DNA of 64,000 nt from Arthrobacter sp. U41 (GTDB lineage: Bacteria; Actinomycetota; Actinomycetes; Actinomycetales; Micrococcaceae). Below are positions 35,023 to 45,198 of the stretch, piece after piece (the stretch's first letter is position 1; the number at the start of each line of letters is the position of its first letter). The notes under the pieces were generated by a model. That model saw only the letters and a list, made by a program, of their open reading frames with translations. It had not been told where the DNA came from and did not search any database. The stretch is from assembly GCF_007679325.1 (NCBI RefSeq), contig NZ_VEGI01000001.1, positions 124,001-188,000 on the forward strand. Reading direction: 5' to 3'. A program made the translations under genes and the position numbers.

Positions 35023-36974
35023 CCCCGGAACAGGCGCTCGACGCCGGCACGGACGCCCCGCCGCGCGACGCCAGGGACCAGTCCCTGGTGGACACGCCCT
35101 CCGGCGGGCGCACCGAGGCCCTCCCGGTAGTGGCCGCGGAGGAGGCGCCGACGGGCAGCAGGTTCCGCTGGCGGACCGCCGGGCGGCTGCTCGGACTGCT
35201 GCGGCCGTCGGCGTGGCGGATGGCCGGCGTCATCGCCGCCACGTGCGCGTTTGTGGTGCTCAACGTGGCGGCGCCGAAACTCCTCGGTGACGCCACCGAC
35301 GTCGTGGTTGCCGGTGTGGTGGGGGGTTCCTTCAACCAGGAGGAACTCGCCGCGCTCCTGTCGGGAGTCTCCGTCATCTATCTGGGGGCTTCCTTTTTCA
35401 GCTGGATCCAGGGTGCCATGACCGCCGTCGCCGTGCAGCGGCTGAGCTACGGGCTGCGGGCTTCGGTGGAGGAGAAACTGCACGTCCTGCCGTCCGGCCA
35501 TTTTGACGACCAACACCGCGGGGACGTGCTGAGCCGCGCCACGAACGACGTCGACAACATCGCCCAGGCCCTTAACCAGCTGCTCAACCAGCTGATTATG
35601 TCGCTGCTGATGCTGTCCGCTGCCCTGGCCATGATGCTGTGGCTGTCGCCGGTCCTGGCCTTGATCGCACTGATCTCTGTCCCGGTCTCCACGCTCATCA
35701 CCGTCCTTGTGGCCAGGAAATCCCAGGCCCACTTCACCGAGCAGTGGGGGAGCACGGGCGAGCTGCACGCGCAGCTGGAGGAGTTCTTCACCGGCCACGA
35801 GGTCCTCAAGGCCTTCGGGCGGCAGGAGACGGCCGCATCCCGTTTCAAGGACGGCAACGACAAACTGTGCCGCGCCAGCGCTCGCGCGCAGTACGTATCC
35901 GGCGTGGTGCAGCCCCTGATGGTCTTTGTATCCAACCTCAACTACGTCGCCGTCGCCGTCGTCGGGGGGCTCCAGGTGCTGGCCGGCGCCATGACCATCG
36001 GCGGACTTCAGGCCTTCATTCAGTTCAGCCGGCTCTTCAGCCAGCCAATGGGCCAGATCGGCGGCATGCTGACCCTCACGCAGTCATGCCTCGCCTCGGC
36101 CGGGCGGGTCTTCGAACTCCTCGACGCGCCGGAAATCCCGGGGGAGCCCGCCCCTGTCCCGGGAGCCGGCCCGGGCACCCGTAACGGCGCCGCCGCGCCG
36201 TCCGGCGCCGCCGGCAGGGTCGGCTTTGAACACGTCACCTTCGGCTACAGCCCGGCTGCCCCCGCGGTCCGGGACCTGTCCTTCACAGTGGAACCCGGGC
36301 AGACCGTGGCGGTGGTGGGCCACACCGGCGCCGGCAAGACCACCGTGGTGAACCTCCTGATGCGGTTCTACGAACTTGACTCCGGACGGATCAGGGTCGA
36401 CGGCACGGACATCACGGATCTGCCGCGGGATGCCCTGCGGGCCAAATTCGGTGTCGTGATGCAGGACGCCTGGCTGTTCAGCGGCAGCATCCGGGACAAC
36501 ATCGAGTACGGCAGCCCCGGCGCCGGCGACGCCGAAATCGTGGCCGCCGCGCGCGCCAGCCACGTGGACCAGTTCGTCCGGGCCCTGCCTGCCGGCTACG
36601 CCACGGTGCTCGGCAACGACGGGGACTCGCTGAGCCGCGGCCAGCGCCAGCTCATCTCCATCGCCAGGGCGCAACTTGCCGGGCGCAGCATCCTGGTCCT
36701 GGACGAGGCCACGAGCTCCGTCGACAGCCGCACCGAGGTGCAGATCCGGCAGGCGATGCAGCGGCTTAGGCAGGGCCGCACGAGCTTCGTCATTGCCCAC
36801 CGCTTGTCCACCGTCCGCGACGCTGATCTAATTCTGGTCATGGACCAAGGACGGATTGTTGAACAGGGAACCCACCAGCAGCTGATGGCCAAGGGCGGGC
36901 ACTACCTGAAACTGTACGAGGCGCAGTTCGCCCGCCGCGAACAATCCCGACGCGGCCAGGAGCCCGGACAGTGA
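35019..36974 (+). CDS. ABC exporter half-transporter with intact ATPase site
   Basis: A 651-aa partner of the preceding subunit. A 55-residue polar N-terminal extension is followed by six helices (about residues 65-350). The nucleotide-binding domain has Walker A GHTGAGKTT near 434, Walker B LVLDEATSSVD near 560 with the catalytic Glu, and the switch His in VIAHRLST near 591. The signature is LSRGQRQL rather than LSGGQ. Because each site pairs one subunit's Walker motifs with the other's signature, the odd signature falls in the degenerate site, the expected asymmetric arrangement. It is coupled by GTGA overlaps to both neighbours. Confidence 0.92.
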   Translation: MTPEQALDAGTDAPPRDARDQSLVDTPSGGRTEALPVVAAEEAPTGSRFRWRTAGRLLGLLRPSAWRMAGVIAATCAFVVLNVAAPKLLGDATDVVVAGVVGGSFNQEELAALLSGVSVIYLGASFFSWIQGAMTAVAVQRLSYGLRASVEEKLHVLPSGHFDDQHRGDVLSRATNDVDNIAQALNQLLNQLIMSLLMLSAALAMMLWLSPVLALIALISVPVSTLITVLVARKSQAHFTEQWGSTGELHAQLEEFFTGHEVLKAFGRQETAASRFKDGNDKLCRASARAQYVSGVVQPLMVFVSNLNYVAVAVVGGLQVLAGAMTIGGLQAFIQFSRLFSQPMGQIGGMLTLTQSCLASAGRVFELLDAPEIPGEPAPVPGAGPGTRNGAAAPSGAAGRVGFEHVTFGYSPAAPAVRDLSFTVEPGQTVAVVGHTGAGKTTVVNLLMRFYELDSGRIRVDGTDITDLPRDALRAKFGVVMQDAWLFSGSIRDNIEYGSPGAGDAEIVAAARASHVDQFVRALPAGYATVLGNDGDSLSRGQRQLISIARAQLAGRSILVLDEATSSVDSRTEVQIRQAMQRLRQGRTSFVIAHRLSTVRDADLILVMDQGRIVEQGTHQQLMAKGGHYLKLYEAQFARREQSRRGQEPGQ

Positions 36975-37372
36975 CCGCCAGCGAAACCTCAGCAACATCA
37001 GCGGCACCGTTTCCCGGCTCCTGGCGGCCGAATCCGGGCAGCACCGTCCCCCTCTTTGAACAGCTCCGGCTCAACATCATCGAACGCGCTGACAACGGGA
37101 CCCTGGCGCCCGGGACCAAGCTCCCAGCAGTCCGGAACCTCGCCGGCGAGCTGGGCGTCGCGCCCCACACGGTAGCGCGCGCCTACAAGGAACTGGAGGC
37201 TGCCGGCGTCGTGCTCACCCGGGGACGGAACGGGACGGTGGTGTGCGCCCGGGACGAGGCGTGGAGTTCACTCTCGGCCGCCGCCGCCGATTTCGCGGCT
37301 GCGGCCAAAGCCCAGGGTGCCAGCTTCGCCGAGGCCGTTCAGCTGCTCGCCGCGGCGTACGACCGCGAGTAG
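36971..37372 (+). CDS. GntR-family (YtrA-type) transcriptional regulator
   Basis: A 133-aa regulator with a winged helix-turn-helix at residues about 25-90: [18 protein letters not shown], then [18 protein letters not shown], then [16 protein letters not shown]. The C-terminal part is a short helical dimerisation region of about 35 residues, as in the YtrA subgroup that typically controls ABC transporter operons. GTG 36971 overlaps the stop of the ABC subunit, so it is the third gene of the operon and probably its repressor. The effector is unknown. Confidence 0.9.
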   Translation: MTASETSATSAAPFPGSWRPNPGSTVPLFEQLRLNIIERADNGTLAPGTKLPAVRNLAGELGVAPHTVARAYKELEAAGVVLTRGRNGTVVCARDEAWSSLSAAAADFAAAAKAQGASFAEAVQLLAAAYDRE

Positions 37373-37430
37373 CGCCCCGCTAACATATCGGCCCGCGTTC
37401 CCCGCGCGGGACACAGCCGCGAATGGATAC

Positions 37431-37446
37431 TCGAAGAAGTTTTCGA
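37431..37446 (+). promoter_or_regulatory. LexA (SOS) box in the uvrA promoter
   Basis: TCGAAGAAGTTTTCGA matches the actinobacterial LexA consensus TCGAAC-N4-GTTCGA at 10 of 12 defined positions. The outer TCGAA/TTCGA half-sites are perfect. It ends one base before the -10 box TAGCAT, so bound LexA would block polymerase. Confidence 0.75.
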
Positions 37447-37447
37447 T

Positions 37448-37453
37448 TAGCAT
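37448..37453 (+). promoter_or_regulatory. Leaderless-type -10 box (TAGCAT) of uvrA
   Basis: TAGCAT is followed by 7 nt and GTG 37461, with no ribosome site. It adjoins the LexA-like box. Confidence 0.6.
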
Positions 37454-37460
37454 TGGTAGC

Positions 37461-40442
37461 GTGCCTAAAGCCGTAGCTGAAGATCCAGCCGTTGATGCCC
37501 CCGCCGTTCAGGCCCCGACCGCCGTTGATGCCTCCGCAAAACCCGCCTCCGCCAAACCCGGCCGCGAAGCCGGGTCCCGCCCGGCGCTGACCCGGCCGGA
37601 CATGTCCCGGCTGGTGGTCAAAGGCGCGCGCGAACACAACCTGCGCAACGTGGACCTGGACCTGCCGCGCGACTCCATGATCGTCTTCACGGGCCTCTCC
37701 GGCTCAGGCAAGTCATCGCTCGCGTTCGACACCATCTTCGCCGAGGGCCAGCGACGCTACGTCGAGTCACTCTCCGCCTACGCCCGCCAGTTCCTGGGCC
37801 AGGTGGACAAGCCCGACGTCGACTTCATCGAGGGCCTCTCACCCGCGGTGTCCATCGACCAGAAGTCCACCAGCAAGAACCCCCGCTCCACCGTGGGCAC
37901 CATCACGGAAATCTACGACTACATGCGCCTCCTGTGGGCACGTGTGGGCCGACCGCACTGCCCCGTGTGCGGCGAGCCCGTCACCAAGCAGACACCGCAG
38001 CAGATTGTGGACCAGCTGCTGGAACTGCCGGAGGGCACCCGCTTCCAAGTCCTTGCGCCGGTGGTCCGCGGCCGCAAGGGCGAATTCGTCGAACTGTTCA
38101 AGGAACTCACCGCGAAGGGCTACTCGCGGGCGCGGGTCGATGACAAGCTGATCCAGCTGAGCGATCCCCCCAAGCTTGGCAAGCAGTTCAAGCACACCAT
38201 TGAAGTGGTGGTCGACCGCCTGGTGGTCAAGGACGGCATCAGCCAGCGCCTCACCGACTCGGTGGAAACCGCCCTGGGCCTGGCCGAAGGCCGGATCCTC
38301 GCCGAGTTCGTCGACCTCGACGCCGACGATCCCGAACGCATCAGGGCGTTCTCCGAACACCTTGCCTGCCCCAACGAGCACCCGCTTGCCATCGATGAGA
38401 TCGAACCCCGGTCCTTCTCCTTCAACAACCCCTTCGGTGCCTGCTCCGCCTGCAGCGGCATCGGCACCAAGCTGGAGGTTGACGAGGAACTGATCATCCC
38501 CAACGGGGAGCTGTCCCTCGCGGAGGGGGCCATCGCGCCCTGGTCTCTCGGCACCGCCACCACCGAGTACTGGAACCGCCTGCTCGGCGGGCTCGCCAAG
38601 GAACTCGGCTTCTCCATGAACACGCCGTGGGACAAGCTCTCCGAGGACATCCGCCAGACCGTGCTGCACGGCAAGGACCACAAAGTGGTGGTGCAGTACC
38701 GCAACCGCTTCGGCCGGGAACGCAAATACAGCACCGGCTTCGAGGGTGTCATCCAGTACGTCCACCGCAAACACCTCGAAACGGACTCGGACTCGGCCCG
38801 CGACCGCTACGAGGAATACATGCGGCAGATCCCGTGCCCGGCCTGCAACGGCGCCCGGCTGAACCCGGCGTCGCTCTCGGTGCTGATCAACGGCAAGTCC
38901 ATCGCCGAAGTCGCCGCCCTGCCGATGCGCGAATGCGCCCACTTCCTGGACAACCTCGTCCTCACCGGCCGCGAAGCCCAGATCGCGAACCAGGTCCTCA
39001 AGGAGATCCAGGCCCGCTTGACCTTCCTGCTCGACGTCGGCCTGGAGTACCTGAACCTGGAACGCCCGTCCGGCACGCTGTCCGGCGGCGAGGCCCAGCG
39101 CATCCGGCTGGCCACCCAGATCGGTTCCGGCCTTGTGGGCGTGCTCTACGTCCTGGACGAACCGTCCATCGGGCTGCACCAGCGGGACAACCGCCGCCTG
39201 ATCGAGACGCTCACCCGGCTGCGGGACCTCGGCAACACCCTGATTGTGGTCGAACACGACGAGGACACCATCCAGGAAGCCGACTGGGTGGTGGACATCG
39301 GACCGGGAGCCGGTGAACACGGCGGCATGGTGGTGCACTCCGGTTCCTACAAGGAGCTGCTCGAGAACACCGAGTCCCTCACGGGGGATTACCTCTCCGG
39401 CCGGAAGCAGATTGAGATCCCCACAAAGCGCCGCAAGTACGACAAAAAGCGCGAACTCAAGGTGGTCGGTGCCAAGGAGAACAACCTCCTGAACGTGGAT
39501 GCCACCTTCCCGCTGGGCTTGTTCACCGCGGTGACCGGCGTCAGTGGCTCCGGCAAGTCAACCCTGGTCAATGAAATCCTCTACAAGGTCCTGGCCAACA
39601 AGCTCAACGGCGCCAAGCAGGTGGCGGGGCGGCACAAGTCGATCAAGGGCCTCGAGCACCTCGACAAGGTGGTCCACGTCGACCAGAGCCCGATCGGCAG
39701 GACCCCGCGGTCCAACCCGGCCACCTACACGGGTGTCTTCGACAACATCCGCAAGCTCTTCGCTGACACCACCGAGGCGAAGGTCCGTGGCTACCTCCCG
39801 GGCCGGTTCTCCTTCAACGTCAAGGGCGGCCGCTGCGAGGCATGCTCCGGTGACGGAACGCTGAAGATCGAAATGAACTTCCTGCCGGACGTCTACGTGC
39901 CCTGCGAGGTCTGCCACGGCGCCCGGTACAACCGCGAAACGCTGGAAGTCCACTACAAGGGCAAGACGATCGCTGATGTCCTGAACATGCCGATCGAGGA
40001 AGGCGCGGAGTTCTTCGCCGCCTTCTCGCCGATCGCCCGGCACCTCCGGACCCTCGTCGACGTCGGACTCGGCTATGTCCGGCTGGGCCAGCCCGCCACG
40101 ACGCTCTCCGGCGGCGAGGCGCAGCGCGTCAAGCTCGCCGCGGAGCTGCAGAAGCGCTCCAACGGCCGCAGCGTCTACGTGCTGGACGAGCCCACCACGG
40201 GTCTGCATTTCGAGGACATCCGGAAGCTGCTGCTGGTCCTCCAGGGCCTGGTGGAAAAGGGCAACACGGTCATCACCATCGAGCACAATCTCGACGTCAT
40301 CAAGAGCGCGGACTGGATCGTCGATCTGGGTCCCGACGGCGGCTCCGGCGGCGGCCGCATTGTCGCCTCGGGCACGCCGGAACAGGTCGCAAAGTCCACG
40401 GAGAGCCACACGGCAGGGTTCCTGGCCGACATCCTGGGCTGA
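37461..40442 (+). CDS. uvrA: Excinuclease ABC subunit A
   Basis: A 993-aa UvrA, the damage-recognition ATPase of nucleotide excision repair. Two ABC-type ATPase halves are present: Walker [13 protein letters not shown] and [12 protein letters not shown], each with a LSGGEAQR signature and a Walker B ([10 protein letters not shown] and [10 protein letters not shown]). Zinc-binding Cys pairs are [23 protein letters not shown] and CEACSGDG with CEVCHGARY. An Ala/Pro-rich extension of about 50 residues precedes the first conserved segment ([15 protein letters not shown]). Relatives are usually about 950 aa, so the extension explains the extra length. The start at GTG 37461 fits the leaderless -10; the longer frame to 37317 overlaps gntR. 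Confidence 0.96.
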   Translation: MPKAVAEDPAVDAPAVQAPTAVDASAKPASAKPGREAGSRPALTRPDMSRLVVKGAREHNLRNVDLDLPRDSMIVFTGLSGSGKSSLAFDTIFAEGQRRYVESLSAYARQFLGQVDKPDVDFIEGLSPAVSIDQKSTSKNPRSTVGTITEIYDYMRLLWARVGRPHCPVCGEPVTKQTPQQIVDQLLELPEGTRFQVLAPVVRGRKGEFVELFKELTAKGYSRARVDDKLIQLSDPPKLGKQFKHTIEVVVDRLVVKDGISQRLTDSVETALGLAEGRILAEFVDLDADDPERIRAFSEHLACPNEHPLAIDEIEPRSFSFNNPFGACSACSGIGTKLEVDEELIIPNGELSLAEGAIAPWSLGTATTEYWNRLLGGLAKELGFSMNTPWDKLSEDIRQTVLHGKDHKVVVQYRNRFGRERKYSTGFEGVIQYVHRKHLETDSDSARDRYEEYMRQIPCPACNGARLNPASLSVLINGKSIAEVAALPMRECAHFLDNLVLTGREAQIANQVLKEIQARLTFLLDVGLEYLNLERPSGTLSGGEAQRIRLATQIGSGLVGVLYVLDEPSIGLHQRDNRRLIETLTRLRDLGNTLIVVEHDEDTIQEADWVVDIGPGAGEHGGMVVHSGSYKELLENTESLTGDYLSGRKQIEIPTKRRKYDKKRELKVVGAKENNLLNVDATFPLGLFTAVTGVSGSGKSTLVNEILYKVLANKLNGAKQVAGRHKSIKGLEHLDKVVHVDQSPIGRTPRSNPATYTGVFDNIRKLFADTTEAKVRGYLPGRFSFNVKGGRCEACSGDGTLKIEMNFLPDVYVPCEVCHGARYNRETLEVHYKGKTIADVLNMPIEEGAEFFAAFSPIARHLRTLVDVGLGYVRLGQPATTLSGGEAQRVKLAAELQKRSNGRSVYVLDEPTTGLHFEDIRKLLLVLQGLVEKGNTVITIEHNLDVIKSADWIVDLGPDGGSGGGRIVASGTPEQVAKSTESHTAGFLADILG

Positions 40443-40455
40443 TACGCCGGGCCCT

Positions 40456-40485
40456 GTGCATCAGCGGAAGCTGCCGCGGATGCAC
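40456..40485 (+). terminator. Hairpin terminator after uvrA
   Basis: GTGCATC-A-GCGG (40456-40467) pairs with CCGC-G-GATGCAC (40474-40485) with one A-G mismatch and a 6-nt loop, 13 nt after the uvrA stop. No T-run follows. Confidence 0.6.
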
Positions 40486-40563
40486 CGGCCTGCCGGATGA
40501 CGACATATTCCCGGCGGGGTATGCGAGTTTCTGGCATCCGTTCAGTCGTGAGAAACTAGGCCG

Positions 40564-41370
40564 GTGACCCAAACAACAGTGCCCGTGATCTTCGACCTGG
40601 ACGGCACTCTTGTCGATCCGGCCGGGGGGATAACGGACGGAATCGCAGCGGCCCTCACGGAGCTCGGTCTCAGAGTTCCCGGCCAGTCCCGGATGGATGC
40701 CATGATCGGACCGAAGCTGAGCCATTCCCTCACGGACATCGCCGGGGTCCCGGCCGCGCAGCTGGACGACGCCATCCGGATCTACCGGGCGCACTACCTC
40801 GCGACCGGTATTTCCCGGAGCAGGCTGTATCCGGGGATCCGTGCCCTGCTGGAAGCCTTCGTCGACGCCGGACGGCCGATTGCCGTGGCCACCCAAAAGC
40901 CCGAAGGGATCGCCCGGACCGTCCTGGAGCACCACGGCATTGCCGCCCTGTTCCATACGATCCGCGGCTCGGCCGCGGACGAGGCGGCAGCAGCCGGCGT
41001 GCCGTCGGGGAAGGCCGGGATCGTGGCTGCCGCGCTGGCGGACCTTTCGACGCACCACGGCGTGGACACGCAACATGCCGTGATGGTGGGGGACCGGGCG
41101 CAGGACGTGGCCGGAGCCGCTGCCAACGGCCTCGACTGCATCGGCGTAGGCTGGGGTTTTGCTCCGGACGGCGAACTGGACGCGGCGGGCGCCGTGGAGA
41201 TTGTGCACAGCAGCCTGGCACTGCACGAGACCATTGCGAAGCGGGACGCAGTGCGCAGCAACGCGGTGAATCCCGCCGCTGCGCATGACGTCGCAGCGGG
41301 CCCCATGACAGCGAACCCTGACCTTTCGATCGAAGCCCAAGACGAGGTGCACACCCATGGCAATGTTTGA
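40564..41370 (+). CDS. HAD-superfamily phosphatase (phosphoglycolate phosphatase-like)
   Basis: A 268-aa haloacid dehalogenase family hydrolase. Motif I is FDLDGTLVD at residues 10-18, motif II is VATQKPEG near 104, motif III Lys is in PSGKAG, and motif IV is MVGDRAQDV near 178. A helical cap lies between motifs I and II, as in Gph/PpaX proteins. The last 40 residues beyond the domain are low complexity. It starts at GTG 40564. The 3' end overlaps the acyltransferase gene by 14 bases, so the two are co-translated. The substrate is not determined. Confidence 0.87.
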   Translation: MTQTTVPVIFDLDGTLVDPAGGITDGIAAALTELGLRVPGQSRMDAMIGPKLSHSLTDIAGVPAAQLDDAIRIYRAHYLATGISRSRLYPGIRALLEAFVDAGRPIAVATQKPEGIARTVLEHHGIAALFHTIRGSAADEAAAAGVPSGKAGIVAAALADLSTHHGVDTQHAVMVGDRAQDVAGAAANGLDCIGVGWGFAPDGELDAAGAVEIVHSSLALHETIAKRDAVRSNAVNPAAAHDVAAGPMTANPDLSIEAQDEVHTHGNV

Positions 41371-42025
41371 TGCAATCCGCTGGACCACGCGGGGCCTTGT
41401 CTCCTCGACCTGCCGGCCCACGGTCATCGGACTGGAGAACGTGCCCAAGGAGGGCCCGTTCATCGTGGCACCCAACCACCTGTCCTTCCTGGACAGTGTG
41501 ATCGTGCAGGCCCTGATGCCGCGCCCCGTGGCTTTCTTCGCCAAAGCGGAGTATTTCACCACCGGCGGCGTCAAGGGCAAGGCGATGAAGGCCTTCTTCG
41601 AGGCGGTCGGGTCCATCCCGGTGGAACGCGGCGAACAGGCCGCCAGCGTCCAGGCGCTCAAGACGCTGCTGGAAATCCTGGACTCCGGCAAGGGCGTCGG
41701 GATCTACCCGGAAGGCACCCGCTCGCGGGACGGCATCCTGTACCGCGGACGCACCGGCGTGGGCTGGCTGGCGCTGACCACGGGAGCCCCCGTGATCCCG
41801 GTGGGGCTGATCGGCACTGAAAACCTGCAGCCGGCGGACAGCAAGTCGGTCAAGCCGCAGCACTTCACCATGAAGGTCGGCGAGCCGCTGTATTTTGAGA
41901 AAACCGGGCCGGACCATTCCCTCCCCGCGCGCCGCCAGGCCACGGACCGGATCATGGACGCCATCGCCGAACTCAGCGGCCAGGAACGTTCCACAAGCTA
42001 CAACCAGAGCAAAGTCACCGACTAG
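41357..42025 (+). CDS. PlsC-type 1-acylglycerol-3-phosphate acyltransferase
   Basis: A 222-aa membrane-associated acyltransferase. Block I NHLSFLDSV (HX4D, near residues 40-48) holds the catalytic His and Asp, and block III is YPEGTRSRDG near 118-127. Block II is the FAKAEYF region and block IV is GAPVIPVGL. The family adds the second acyl chain of phosphatidic acid. It overlaps the upstream HAD phosphatase gene by 14 bases, a pairing that suggests lipid-phosphate metabolism, though this is inference. ATG 41357 is used. Confidence 0.9.
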   Translation: MAMFDAIRWTTRGLVSSTCRPTVIGLENVPKEGPFIVAPNHLSFLDSVIVQALMPRPVAFFAKAEYFTTGGVKGKAMKAFFEAVGSIPVERGEQAASVQALKTLLEILDSGKGVGIYPEGTRSRDGILYRGRTGVGWLALTTGAPVIPVGLIGTENLQPADSKSVKPQHFTMKVGEPLYFEKTGPDHSLPARRQATDRIMDAIAELSGQERSTSYNQSKVTD

Positions 42026-42107
42026 CATCACACCCCGGCACAGCAGAAACCCAGCCCGGCAAACACTGCCCGGGGCTTAACTGTCCGGGGCATGGCTGCA
42101 CCCTCAG

Positions 42108-42113
42108 TAGACT
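42108..42113 (+). promoter_or_regulatory. Leaderless-type -10 box (TAGACT) of uvrC
   Basis: TAGACT lies 6 nt before GTG 42120, with no ribosome site and no LexA-like box nearby. Confidence 0.6.
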
Positions 42114-42119
42114 TGGTGT

Positions 42120-44150
42120 GTGGCAGATCCAGCGAGCTACCGGCCCCAGACCGGTGAAATTCCGACCAATCCGGGCGTGTACCGCTTCCGGGACCCGCAC
42201 GGGCGGGTCATCTACGTCGGCAAAGCCAAGAACCTCCGCTCGAGGCTGAACTCGTACTTCGCCAACCCGGCGGGCCTGCTGCCCAAGACCTATGCCATGG
42301 TCCACACGGCCAGCAGCGTCGAGTGGACCGTCGTCGGCAGCGAGCTCGAGTCGCTGCAGCTTGAATACACCTGGATCAAGGAATTTAAACCCCGGTTCAA
42401 CGTGATGTTCCGGGATGACAAGAGCTACCCGTACCTCGCCGTTTCCATGGCCGAGAAGTACCCCCGGGTCCAGGTCCTGCGCGGGGACCGCCGCAAGGGC
42501 ACCCGCTACTTCGGTCCTTACACCGCCGGGGCCATCCGGGACACCATGGACACCCTCCTGCGCGTCTTCCCGGTCCGCAGCTGCAGCGCCGGGGTCCTGA
42601 AACGGGCCGAAGCCAGCGGCAGGCCCTGCCTGCTCGGCTACATCGACAAGTGCGCCGCGCCGTGCGTCGGGCGCATCTCCACCGAGGACCACCGCGCGCT
42701 GGCCGAAGACTTCTGCACGTTTATGGGCGGTGAGGCCAAGCCGTTCGTCTCCCGGTTGGAAAAGGACATGGCCGCCGCTGTGGCGGAACTGGACTACGAG
42801 CGGGCGGCGCGGATCCGTGACGACATCGTCGCGCTCAAAAAGGTCTTCGAACGCAACGCCGTCGTCCTGGCCGAGGGGACGGACGCCGACGTCTTCGCCC
42901 TGCACGAGGACGAACTCGAAGCCGCCGTACAGGTCTTCCACGTCCGGGGCGGCCGGATCCGCGGACAGCGCGGCTGGGTAGTCGAAAAGGTCGAGGACAC
43001 CACCACCCCGGACCTCGTCGAGCACCTGCTCCAGCAGGTCTATGGAGAGGAGGCGGGCCTCGAAGGCCGGCTGCCGCGGGAGGTCCTCGTCCCGGTGGAG
43101 CCCAGCAACGCCGCCGAGCTGGGACCCTGGCTCAGCGGTCTGCGCGGAGCCCGCGTGGACATCCGTGTGCCCCGCCGCGGCGACAAGGCCGCCCTCCTGT
43201 CAACCGTCCGGGACAACGCCGAGCACGCCCTCAAACTGCACAAATCCCGGCGCGCCGGCGATCTGACCATGAGGTCCCAGGCGCTCCAGGAACTGCAGGA
43301 GGCCCTGGAACTGCCGGTTGCCCTGCTGCGGATCGAATGCTTCGACATCTCGCACGTCCAGGGCACCAACGTGGTGGGTTCCATGGTGGTGGTCGAGGAC
43401 GGCCTGCCGAAGAAGTCCGACTACCGGAAGTTCTCTGTCACGGGCGCCGCCGCCAATGACGACACCGCAGCCATGCACGACGTGCTGACCCGGCGCTTCC
43501 GGAACTACCTCCAGGAGCAGTCGGTCCAGGCCGACGCCGCCCGGCAGCCTGGCCACCAGGCCATGCTCAACGCCGTCGCGGACGCCGCTGTGGCCGGCAC
43601 TGCTTCCACCACAGTGGCTGATACCACCACCCCGGCGCCGCGGACCAAGTTCGCCTACCCGCCCAACCTCGTGGTGGTGGACGGCGGCAAGCCCCAGGTC
43701 AACGCGGCCGCCCGCGCGCTGGCCGAACTGGGCATCGAGGACGTCTACGTCGTGGGGCTCGCCAAACGCCTCGAGGAAGTCTGGCTGCCGGACAGCGACT
43801 TCCCGGTGATCCTGCCGCGTGCCTCGGCCGGGCTGTACCTGCTGCAGCGCATCCGTGACGAGGCGCACCGCTTCGCGATCTCCTTCCACCGGCAGAAGCG
43901 CGGCAAGGCAATGACGGTCTCGGCGCTGGACGGCGTCCCCGGCCTGGGGGAATCCAAACGCAAAGCCCTGCTGGCCCAGTTCGGCTCGGTCAAAAGCATC
44001 AAGACGGCCAGCATCGAGGAACTCACGGACGCCAAGGGCATCGGCCCGTCCCTGGCGGCGGCGATCGTCCGGCACTTCACCGACGACGACGGCGCCGCTG
44101 CCACCGTCCCCGCCATCAACATGACCACCGGCGAAATCCTGGAGACTTAG
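42120..44150 (+). CDS. uvrC: Excinuclease ABC subunit C
   Basis: A 676-aa UvrC, which makes both incisions in nucleotide excision repair. The GIY-YIG nuclease domain is at about residues 15-95 ([20 protein letters not shown]). A UVR motif is near 205-240 ([17 protein letters not shown]). The RNase H-like second nuclease domain is at about 390-590, with [20 protein letters not shown] and [15 protein letters not shown]-terminal double helix-hairpin-helix includes [18 protein letters not shown] and [12 protein letters not shown]. An Ala/Thr-rich insertion (about residues 470-515) interrupts the nuclease domain, as in other actinobacteria. It heads the uvrC-rapZ-yvcK-whiA cluster. Confidence 0.96.
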   Translation: MADPASYRPQTGEIPTNPGVYRFRDPHGRVIYVGKAKNLRSRLNSYFANPAGLLPKTYAMVHTASSVEWTVVGSELESLQLEYTWIKEFKPRFNVMFRDDKSYPYLAVSMAEKYPRVQVLRGDRRKGTRYFGPYTAGAIRDTMDTLLRVFPVRSCSAGVLKRAEASGRPCLLGYIDKCAAPCVGRISTEDHRALAEDFCTFMGGEAKPFVSRLEKDMAAAVAELDYERAARIRDDIVALKKVFERNAVVLAEGTDADVFALHEDELEAAVQVFHVRGGRIRGQRGWVVEKVEDTTTPDLVEHLLQQVYGEEAGLEGRLPREVLVPVEPSNAAELGPWLSGLRGARVDIRVPRRGDKAALLSTVRDNAEHALKLHKSRRAGDLTMRSQALQELQEALELPVALLRIECFDISHVQGTNVVGSMVVVEDGLPKKSDYRKFSVTGAAANDDTAAMHDVLTRRFRNYLQEQSVQADAARQPGHQAMLNAVADAAVAGTASTTVADTTTPAPRTKFAYPPNLVVVDGGKPQVNAAARALAELGIEDVYVVGLAKRLEEVWLPDSDFPVILPRASAGLYLLQRIRDEAHRFAISFHRQKRGKAMTVSALDGVPGLGESKRKALLAQFGSVKSIKTASIEELTDAKGIGPSLAAAIVRHFTDDDGAAATVPAINMTTGEILET

Positions 44151-44274
44151 CTAGCACCGGCAAACTTAGCTAGGGTAAGGACTTGGGTAAATCGGCATAC
44201 GCGGTGGGCAATCCACCGCAACCGCCGCCCGGCGGGAACAGCGCACAACAGCACAGCAGAACGGGGCTTCACTG

Positions 44275-45198
44275 ATGGCAGAGTCGACGGCAGGATCCGG
44301 GACGGACACGGACGGTATGACACCGGTCAAACCCGTCGAGGCCGAACTGCTCGTAGTGACGGGCATGTCCGGAGCCGGCCGGAGCACTGCAGCGGACGCC
44401 CTGGAAGACCACGGCTGGTACGTCGTGGAAAACCTCCCCCCGCAGATGCTCGGCACCCTCGCGGAAATCGTGTCCCACGCGCCGGGGTCCATTTCCAAAC
44501 TCGCCGTCGTGATGGACGTCCGCAGCAAGGAACTGTTCGCGGACATCCGCGCCGCCCTCCGCAATCTTGAAGCCAGCGGCGTCGGCTTCCGCGTACTGTT
44601 CCTCGACGCGGACGACGGCGTCCTGGTGCGGCGCTTCGAGCAGGGCCGGCGCCCCCACCCGCTGCAGGGCGGCGGCAGGATCCTCGACGGCATCGCCGCC
44701 GAACGCGAGCTGCTGCACGAACTGCGCACCTCCGCCGACATCGTGCTGGACACGTCCGCGCTGAACGTCCACGGACTCGCCACCGCGATCACCGAACTGT
44801 TCAGCGAGACCGGTCCCGTGGCACTGCGCCTCAACGTCATGAGCTTCGGCTTCAAGTACGGGCTCCCCGTGGACGCCAACTTCGTGGCCGACGCCCGCTT
44901 CATCCCCAACCCGCACTGGGTTCCGGCGCTCCGCCCGCACACCGGGCTGGACCAGGACGTCAGCGATTACGTTCTGGAAGCGGAGGGCGTCAGCAACTTC
45001 GTGGAACGCTACGTCCTGGCCCTGGAACCGGTCCTGGAAGGCTACCGGCGGGAGAACAAGCACTACGCCACCATCGCAGTCGGCTGCACCGGCGGCAAAC
45101 ACCGCTCCGTCGCCGTCGCCGTCGAGCTGTCCCGCCGGCTGGCGCAGTACCCGCGCGTCACGGTGACCACCACCCACCGGGACCTGGGCCGCGAGTAA
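44275..45198 (+). CDS. rapZ: RNase adapter protein RapZ
   Basis: A 307-aa RapZ/YvcJ-family P-loop protein. The Walker A-like motif is VVTGMSGAGRSTA near residues 27-39, with GWYVVENLPPQML and FLDADDGVLVRRFEQGRRPHP as family segments. The C-terminal domain has FGFKYGLPVDA, FIPNPHWVP, LRPHTGLDQDVSDYV and GCTGGKHRSVAVA. RapZ binds nucleotides and, in enterobacteria, sRNAs of glucosamine synthesis; the actinobacterial role is less clear. The Walker A Lys is replaced by Arg (GAGRST). Its TAA overlaps the ATG of yvcK by one base. Confidence 0.95.
   Translation: MAESTAGSGTDTDGMTPVKPVEAELLVVTGMSGAGRSTAADALEDHGWYVVENLPPQMLGTLAEIVSHAPGSISKLAVVMDVRSKELFADIRAALRNLEASGVGFRVLFLDADDGVLVRRFEQGRRPHPLQGGGRILDGIAAERELLHELRTSADIVLDTSALNVHGLATAITELFSETGPVALRLNVMSFGFKYGLPVDANFVADARFIPNPHWVPALRPHTGLDQDVSDYVLEAEGVSNFVERYVLALEPVLEGYRRENKHYATIAVGCTGGKHRSVAVAVELSRRLAQYPRVTVTTTHRDLGRE

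Noticed and set aside
37598..37607. GGACATGTCC, the array motif, inside uvrA (and again at 52711-52720 in pgl)
   Set aside because: Single copies inside conserved coding sequence, without the flanking unit, are expected by chance in high-GC DNA.
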